The notes under the pieces are model-generated. The model was given only the letters and a program-made list of their open reading frames with translations. It was not told the origin of the DNA and did no database searches. The translations under genes were made by a program, and so were the position numbers. Shown one piece after another: positions 1 through 8,700 of a stretch of 39,775 bases of DNA (position 1 is the stretch's first letter; every line of letters begins with the position of its first letter). Location: contig JANBPT010000379.1 in the NCBI GenBank assembly GCA_027575765.1, positions 1 to 39,775 on the forward strand. The letters run 5' to 3'. Source of the DNA: Tieghemiomyces parasiticus. Taxonomy: Eukaryota; Kickxellomycota; Dimargaritomycetes; Dimargaritales; Dimargaritaceae.

Positions 1-2790
1 TCGATGTGGGACGGGGCGGGTAATGGAAGAGCCTGCAACGCCGTCCGATCGGCTTTACCTACGGACGTCAGAGGGAATATATCGAGCTTGATTATATAGC
101 CGGGAACCATGTAGTGAGGCAACCTGGATGCAAGATGACGCTTGACGGCCAGGACGTCGTCGCTGGAATACCTGATGTAGCTTACAAGACGCTCGTCTTT
201 GACCAGGGCAACGGCGCTAGACACCCCAGGAAAGGCCTGACATGTACTCTCGATCTCGCCCAGCTCAATACGGAACCCACGCAACTTGACCTGGAAGTCC
301 TTGCGGCCCAGCACCTGCACCTCACCCTTGGCCAACCAGCATCCCAAGTCACCGGTACGGTAGAGGCGGCCAGCGCCAAACGGGTTATCCAGGAACACCT
401 TGTCGGTCAACTCAGGCTGCTTCCAATATCCTTTGGACACTCCAGCACCGGCGATATAGATTTCACCGGTGATGCCGACAGGGACCGGCCGCAGCTGGTC
501 GTCCAAAATATGGCATTGGACGTTGGCCAGTGTGGTACCCACTGTCATTGGAGAGCCTAAGGCAGCCAGATGGCTGTGGCACATCACGGTGACCTCAGTG
601 GGACCGTAGGAGTTGTGGATACGAGCAGTACAGGACCACTGGTGTGCCAGCGTCGGGGCCAAACTTTCACCTCCCATGATGATATGTTGCAGGTTTGAAT
701 AGATCTCGGGGTCAATGGCGGCAAGAAGGGACGGTACCATGGCGCAGCAGTTGACCCGCTTCAGATCCTCGAGCAGTTCGCCGTCCTGTAGCACCAAGGT
801 ACCGCCGGTATGGAAAGTGCAGAATACTTCTAGCACGAGAGAGTCGAAGGCGATACTCAAGGTTTGCAGGAACCGGCAGTTGGAAGGCAGCTGAAACCGC
901 TCACAGGCTGCTAGGACAAAGTTGACCAGGGAACGGTGGGTAACCTGGACGCCCTTGGGCCGGCCGGTGGTGCCTGATGTGAACACAATGTATGCTAAGG
1001 AATTTGGGACGTGCTCAAAGGGCAAGCGCAAGGACTGGCCCTGAGTAGAAGTCTCCAAGGCAAGATCAGCGTAGACAATTCTGCTATCCGCGACCCCGAC
1101 CTCGGCTGCCCGCTCACTCGCGGTGGAGTTGGTCACTACCCATGGGTTGTTGAGGTTGTTAACCATGTGGGCGAGGCGGTCCACAGCGTTGCTTGCGTCC
1201 ATCGGTACGCAGACACCGCCTAGGAGGAGTATGGCAAGGTAGCTAAAGATGAATTCGGGAGAGCGGGTGAACAGGAGGGCCACTTGATCGCCACAGCGAG
1301 CACCTTGGCTATACAGGGCAGCCTCGATGGCGCAGGCCCGGCGGTACACGTCGGCGTAGGTGAATTGTGCGGTAGCGGACTCTAAAGCGATGGCATCTGG
1401 TTGCGTGGCCAGATTTTGGGTGAAGAACTGGTGGGCCAGCCAGTCCTTCTGGGGGAAGTCGACGGTGTGGCCGATGGACCACTGGTCTACCAGCGACTTC
1501 TCAATGGGTGGTAAGCCCATGAGATCACCAACTTTATCAGCACGACCAGAGACCAGGGAGGCCAGACAGTGGTCAATAAAGTTGACGAGATGGGGGGCGT
1601 AGGTCGGGTCGCAGTATCGAGTCTGGTAGCTGATTTCGAGCACGAGGGCATCGTCCTGGTGGGAGAAGCCGATGGTGTAGGCGTACTCGGTGAAGTTCTG
1701 GCCCGAACGGGGTGTATAATCGATGGTCTTGGCGCCTGCGGCCGTCGTCGTCTCGTAGGTTTTGTAAACCAGGAGGGAGTTCAGCAGGTGCGTACCAGCA
1801 CAGTGGTTGGACCACCGCTTGATATCGACGAGGCTGCATTGCTCGTACTCGGTGAGGATACCGGAGGCGTTATTGATGCCCTGGAGGAGGCTTTGCAAGT
1901 CACCATCTACAGGAAAATGTGTCCTAAACGGCAGCGTGTTAATACACATACCGACCATGCCTTCGATGCCAGGGACGGCCACATTGCGGCCCGACACGAG
2001 CACGCCAAAAGTGACTTCCTCGTGCTCGCTTAAGTAACGAGCGAGGGTCAAGGCCCAGACAGCCCGCAGCAGGGCGTTGACGGTCAGTCCCATCTCGCGA
2101 CAGTAGGACTGGACGGACGAGAGACTAGGGGACAACGTGTATCGGATTTCGCCATGTTCAGGTTGCTCCGAATCCGGGGGTATAGGAAACTGGACGGCCG
2201 AATGCAACTTAACCCCATCGAGATAGTCCTGCCAGAAGTCGGCCATTGTGGCCTGGTCGATCCGGGACACGTGCCGAAGGAAGTCGTGGTACTGGGTGCG
2301 TCGCTGGACCTCGACGCCGTGGTAGCGCTCCAGTGACTCGGCCATGACGATGCTTTCGGACCAAGCGTCGAGTAGGGCGTGATGAAACGTGATGCAGAAG
2401 AGGTGCCGTTTGCCGGGCCCGCGGTAAACGGTAAACCGAAGCAGCGGCCCAGACAGGGTGAAGCCGCGCTTTCTGTCGGAAGTGAAGTGATCCCGCTCGA
2501 CCTCAGCAATATCATGCCGAGGCTGGTCATGATAGGTCCATTCGAAATCAGTGTCGCGGAGTACAACTTGGAGGAAGGCATGTTGGGACTGGTCGGTGGG
2601 AACAATAAACTTGGTACGTAAGATCTGGTGGGACCGGACAACTTGTGACCAACTCTGGCTCCACTTGGCCACGTCAAGCGAGCCCGTCAGGTCGTAGGCC
2701 ATCTGCACCATGTAGGCAGTAGGATCTTTGAGTGTGCTGATGAGGAAGCCCTGCTGCAGGCTGGAGACGGGCAGGATGTCCTCTATGGCT
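1..2790 (-). other. NRPS module C-A3, carrier domain beyond the window
   Basis: Condensation domain from residue ~2600. Its active-site motif is HHALLDA (His2733-His2734, Asp2738), with Ala2739 replacing the usual glycine. The catalytic second histidine and the structural Asp are present, so activity is likely. Adenylation domain A3 starts near residue 3050 (FTSGTTGRPKG, NSYGPTE, YRTGDLGCW, GRKDFQVKLRG). The A10 lysine is Lys3509 in SVGKADRTAL, only 17 codons before the edge. Pocket residues by GrsA alignment: D-S-L-A-I-G-S-V-M, with Asp3246 as anchor. The frame is open at base 1, so the T domain and any release domain are not visible. Confidence 0.87.
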
Positions 2791-5700
2791 TCGACTTCAA
2801 CGCCTAACCCTGTAGCCACCTCATCCTTCAGCCCTGCAAGCCCATCCTCGGGAATGGTGAGGAGATCGAAAGGTCGGTATTCCATAGTAGCCGAGGGGGG
2901 ATCATTCTGGGCAGCGATCCTGGCGAGGGCCGCCGGGGTGCCGTGCTGGAAGATTTGGGCGATGCTGACCTGGAGGCCGCGATCCCTACACAGGGAGGAG
3001 AGGCGGATGGCCGAGATGGAGTCACCCCCCAGCTGGAGGAAGGAGTCGTCGATGTCCACGTCAGATGTGGGCAAGTCTAGGACCGTAGCCATGACTTCGA
3101 CAAGCAAGCCCTGGACCTCATTCTTGGGTGCAGTCACCGCTCGGTCGGGACTGTGGTCAATGAGGGAGGGCAGTAGTTCAAGCAGTCGGTGCTTGTCGGT
3201 CTTGCCGTTGAGGTTTCGCGGCAGCTCGGATAAGGGGAGGATGGCCCGGGGGACCATGTAGGGCGGGAGGTGGGCCACGGCGTGGGCTTTCAAATCCGAC
3301 AGGACCACGGTATCGGGGCTGACAAAGGCGTACAGCTTGCCGGAGGAAACGACCACTGCGACCGAGCCGACAGCTACATACTGGTTCAGGACGGCTTCGA
3401 TCTCCCGGGGTTCCACGCGGTGGCCGCGGATCTTGACTTGGTCGTCACGGCGGGCCAAGTACTCGGCCGTGCCGTCCAGAAGCCAGCGGCCCAGGTCACC
3501 CGTGCGGTACAGGTAACCTTGGCCGGTGAACGGATTGGGCAGAAGAGTTGCAGCTTCTAAGTCAGGGCGGTTCACATAGCCCCGGGTGACGCAAACACCG
3601 CCCACGTAAATCTCACCAGGTACGCCGATAGGTACGGGACGCAGCTCACCGTCCAAGATGTAGCACTCGGTGTTAGGGACAGGGCGACCGATCGTGACGG
3701 GACCACCGGGAATATACCGCATGGTATGGCACACGAAGCATTCGGTGGGGCCGTACATGTTGGTGACGGGACAGTGGGCTGACCACCGCTCGGCAAGCGG
3801 ACGGGGCAGTGCCTCACCTGCAGTGATGACGTGGCGCAGGTTAGGATACTTGGTCGGGTCGAGGGTGGCCAGGACGGAGGGCGTGGCCATGAGGACGTCG
3901 ACCTTGGGCAGGGTGTCCAGGAGGTCGTTACGCAGCACGAGGGTGGCGCCGTTGCACAGAGTGACCCAGACCTCAAAGAGGCAGCAGTCGAAGGTGAGGG
4001 CCATATTCTGCATCACCCGCATCCCTCCCTCGACGGCAATGACTTCCCGCGACTGCTGGACAAAGTTGGCCACGACCCGATGCTCCAGTTGGACACCTTT
4101 GGGCTGACCGGTGGTGCCCGATGTGTAGAGGATATGGGACAGGTCGGCGGGCCGGATCCGAGGCATATCGGGGGTTGTCGGTTGATCAGTGGTATTGGCA
4201 AGGAGGCCGTCAAGTGAGTCTATGGTCACCCCTGTAGCTTCGCACACGGCCTTTGTCTTTGCCTCGTCGTTGGTGTTGCACAGGACCCGTCTAATCCCAC
4301 AGTCGCCGGTAATGAAGCGTAATCTGTCAAGGGGGAGGCTGGGATCCAAGGGCACGAAAGCAGCGCCGGCCAGGTGCACACCCAGCATGGCAGCAACTGC
4401 GCTAGGTAGGCGGTCCATGAGCAGGCCGACTGGCTCCTCGCGCTGGACGCCCTGGGCGGTCAAGTAATGCGCCACCTGCTTGGCCCTATCCAACAGCCCC
4501 TGGTAGGTCCAGGTGATGAGACCTCTGACAGGGTCATCGTATTCGACGGCGGTGGTATTGGGGATATGCTGGACTTGCTGGACAAACAGGTCGTGGGCAC
4601 AAGTATTGACGTCGATTACGGCAGTAGGCCGAGTGAGGTCCTCGGTCGCAGCTTGATACTCATCAGGGGAGAGGAGCCGACGGCTGGACAGTGTTGAAAC
4701 ACCTCGGCTATCCTCCCGCAGGCAACCCATGAGTTGGTCAAAGGTAGCTTGAAGGTGCTGGCCCAGGGCCTCGACGTAGGGCTGAGCGAAGGTAGCAAGG
4801 TCCCAGTTGAGGTAGCTGATAAGTTGACCATCTTCGGCTTGGACGATAACGGTCATGGCGTACTCGGTGGAGCGTACGGAGGTCAGGTCCGTAAAGGTGA
4901 CGGAGTCATCTACCGTCCCTGAACCCCAGTCGGGCACATTCTCAAGTACAAGTAAGGTGTTGAACAGACCCGAGACGGGCACATCGCTCGGCACCCACCT
5001 AGTGATGTTGGTGAGGTGGTCGTGTTCACGCGGAATACCCAGGCGGCCCTCGTTGTTCAGTCGCCGGAGTTGATTGGGTACTGGCAGCTCAGGGTCAATG
5101 CGGACCCGGCAGGGCACGGTATTGACGAGACAGCCGAAGAGGCCCTCAATTCCAGCGAGAGGGAGAGCACGGCCGGAGACTACGCTGCCAAACACTACAT
5201 CCTCCCGGCCGGTGTAGCGGGACAGTACCACTGCCCAGGCCGCCTTGAGCACCGTGTAAATTGTGAGACCGTGCGCCTGGAATAACGTCTTCAACCGGTC
5301 CAGGTCGGCGTAAAGGGTCAACCGGTGCTCCCTCTTGGCCGGGGTTGCACAGGGGTCGTGAGGCAGGGCGAGCAGCGTGGGCTGGTCGACGCCGTGCAGG
5401 TAGGTCCGCCAGTACTCAGGGGCCCAGTGGTCCCTCTGCTCTAAGGTCCACCTGACGTAGTCGCGAAACTGGGGGGGCGGTATAGTGGCCAGCGAATGGT
5501 CGCCCTGTATAGTACGACGCAGCTCATCCAGAAATACGCCCATGGTCCACCCGTCCATAAGGGCGTGGTGAATCGCCACGACCAAACGGTGGCGACCCTG
5601 GGATCCTCGCTTGACCAAAGCGCGCAGGAGCGGTTCACCCGCCCTAAAGCCACGGCGCCAATTGGTGGTGAGGTAGGCGCCCTCCGCATCCACGTCAAGC

Positions 5701-8700
5701 TCGGACCACTCAGTAACCTCTGTCCAGCCAAAGAGGGGCTGCTTGGTTACGACCTGGACGCCAGTACAGTGGGCATTGCTGAAGGCGGTCAGGAACACGG
5801 TGCGCAGGATGGCGTGTCGGGCCACCACCGAGGCCAGGGCCCGATGAATCTGGTCCGTGGAGGTATCACCGACGACAGTCAGGGCGAATTGGATAACGTA
5901 CTCGGCAGGGTCCTTGGCGGTGGCAGTCCAGAGACCCTGCTGGGTCAGGGTCATCGGATAGAGGTCAGCCACATCAGTGGGGGCCAAGCGGAGCTCGGCA
6001 AGGTCCGTCGCAATCCGATCGAGATCAGCGACAATGCAGTGAAGGAGCGGGAAGCGGCTAGGTGACCAAGCCGCGCCCTTGTCCACGACCTGGAGCGTGG
6101 CATCAGGTGGGGACTCCAGCGGCTGCATTAGGGTTGACAGATCGCTAAGCGTCCTATCCTCCAGCAGGTCTGGGACAGAAAGGCTGTAGCCGAGCTGCCG
6201 GCAGCGAGCAGACACTTGAATGGCGCTGATGGAGTCCCCGCCGAGCTTCAGGAAACTCGAGGACAAGTTGACGTTGGGTGCCCAGACACGTAAGACGGCT
6301 TGTACGGCACTTGCGAGCGTCAGTGCTTCATCGCCTAGGTTATCGGGATAGGCAGTCGGGCTTAATTCGGACTGCTGACTCCGCTGGCTTGTAGTGAAAA
6401 GTTCTACTAGGGCCCGTCGGTCGACCTTGCCATTAGTGGTGCGAGGGACATGGCCAAGACCGAGGACGTAACTTGGGACCATGTAGTGCGGCAAAACCTT
6501 ACGCAGGGCCGATGTAACGAACTCTCCTTCAAGACAGCTGGGATACGTAAAGGCGACTAGGTTGTGTTCGTGGATCAATACGTAAGCGTCCCGTATGCCA
6601 TGTAGATTAAGGAGGGCCCCTCGCACCTCAGCCAACTCGACACGGAAGCCGCGCAGCTTCACCTGGTCGTCTCGGCGGCCCAGGCACTCCACCACGCCGT
6701 CGGGTAACCAACGGCCGAGGTCGCCGGTGCGGTACACTAGGCCGTCGGAGAAAGGCAGACGGACAAACTGTGTTGCGTTGAGGTCTGGGCGGTTGACATA
6801 GCCCGCACTGACACCTAGGCCACCGATGTAGATCTCGCCAATGACGCCAATTGGCACTGGCTGATGGAACGGGTTGAGAATGTAACAGCTGCACCCAGAG
6901 ATGGGCCGACCAATGGAGACAGCCCCGCCGGCCTGGAGTTCCACAGCATGGCTGGTGACTGTTGTCTCCGTGGGGCCATAGGTGTTTTCCATCTGACAGT
7001 GCGGTAACCATCTTGCCGCCAGCTCTGGGAGAAGGGCCTCGCCTCCACTGATGACCCGCTTGATATTGGGGTAATCCTTGGGATTGAACGATGCCAGCAG
7101 GGAAGGGTTCATGAACGTAACGTCCACACGTTGAAGCACGGCCGGAATGTCACCGTCGTTGAAGACCACCGTGGATGACGTACAAAGGGGCGACAAAGAG
7201 ACGATCATGAAGGTGTCAAAGCCGGCGGACATGACTTGGAGCACCCGTGAACCAGGAATTGGGCACACACGGGTCTCCGGTGCAACCAACAGGTTGGTCA
7301 GGCCAGCGTGACGGATCATAACACCCTTCGGTTGTCCGGTTGTGCCCGAGGTGAAAATAATGTAGGCCAGGTCGTTGGGCTGGTGAACGTAAGGGAAAGG
7401 TCCAGAATTAGAATCGGCCTCGGCCTGGAGCAGTGCCAACCCCGGAAAAGCCTCCGTCCAGATCCCGTCAGAATCGGTCATATTCAGGACGTGGGTGCAC
7501 TGAGCGGCTTCGACCATGTAGCGCCGACGCTGTTCGGGCAGGGTACGGTCTATGGGCACGTAGACGGCCCGGAGCAGCCAGAGGGCCAGCATGGCCACGA
7601 CGGTCGCTGGGCGGCTCTCCACAATAACAGCCACTCGGTCCTGCGGCAGGATACCATGCGTCTGGAGGGCTCGGGCCAAGCAATCAACCTGGGCGTTCAT
7701 CTGACCGTAGGTCACAGTCTCCGTCGGAGACTCGAGGGCCACCGAGTCAGGGCTGCGCTGGACGCTACTGCGGACAAGACTAATGACACTGGCTGGGGAA
7801 TCATGGGGATCATATTTCCCTGGGTTCGACCCAAACTCCTTGAGCAATAGACGTTCCTCCGTCGGGCAGACTAGGGGTACGGTGGACAGGGGCTGAGGGC
7901 TCGTGAGGGCAACTTGGATGTAGTGCATCAAATTGGCACCCAGCCGCCCAATGGTGGTCGCCTCCAAGAGATCCGAGTTGAACCAGATAGCCATAGTGGG
8001 CTCCCGGCCGGTGACATCGACTCGGAAAACTAAGTCATGCCAGCATGCGGTACGCGAGTAGTCGTTGGTGACTGATACTACAGGGGGGTTACCGGTGCTA
8101 GCCTGGTGCACGTGAATAGCGACTCGTACCGGGTGCCACAGTGGGAAGCCCGGTAGACGGGATAGTACGGTGTAGGGGCGGTCGCTTGAGGTCAGGTGGT
8201 ACACGGACTGACGGAGCTGCTTGTCAATCTCCGTGCCCAGGCTAAAGAGATCCGAGGTATCCTTAGCAGTAGGGAAGCGCACCGGAAAGGTTGCGTGGCT
8301 AGTAGCCTGGTAGAGCCTATCGCCGAGCAGCTCATGGTTGAGCACCACATCGACAACGGGGTCTGTGCCACTACTGATACGGCCGAGGTACGACCCAATC
8401 AGTGTGACCCAGGTCCCGGTGATGGTGCCTTTGTTGGGTTCCACCAACGACGTTATACTGTCCATCAGCCCCCCACTCAGATGCAGATTGGCAGCCGTTG
8501 ACTGGAAACTGGGAACGCGGGAACGAGGGTGGTCGAGCAGTAGCGGTATATCGGTCGAGACGCCGGCCAACAGCGTCGCCCAATACGCCGGGGCCGAGAC
8601 CGTCAGCGCCTGGTCGGCGGCAGTCGGCGCGGTAGATTGCAGAAGTAAAGGGTTGATGGAGTGGCTGCGGCCTTCAAACTCAGCCCAGAGGGCTAGAGAG

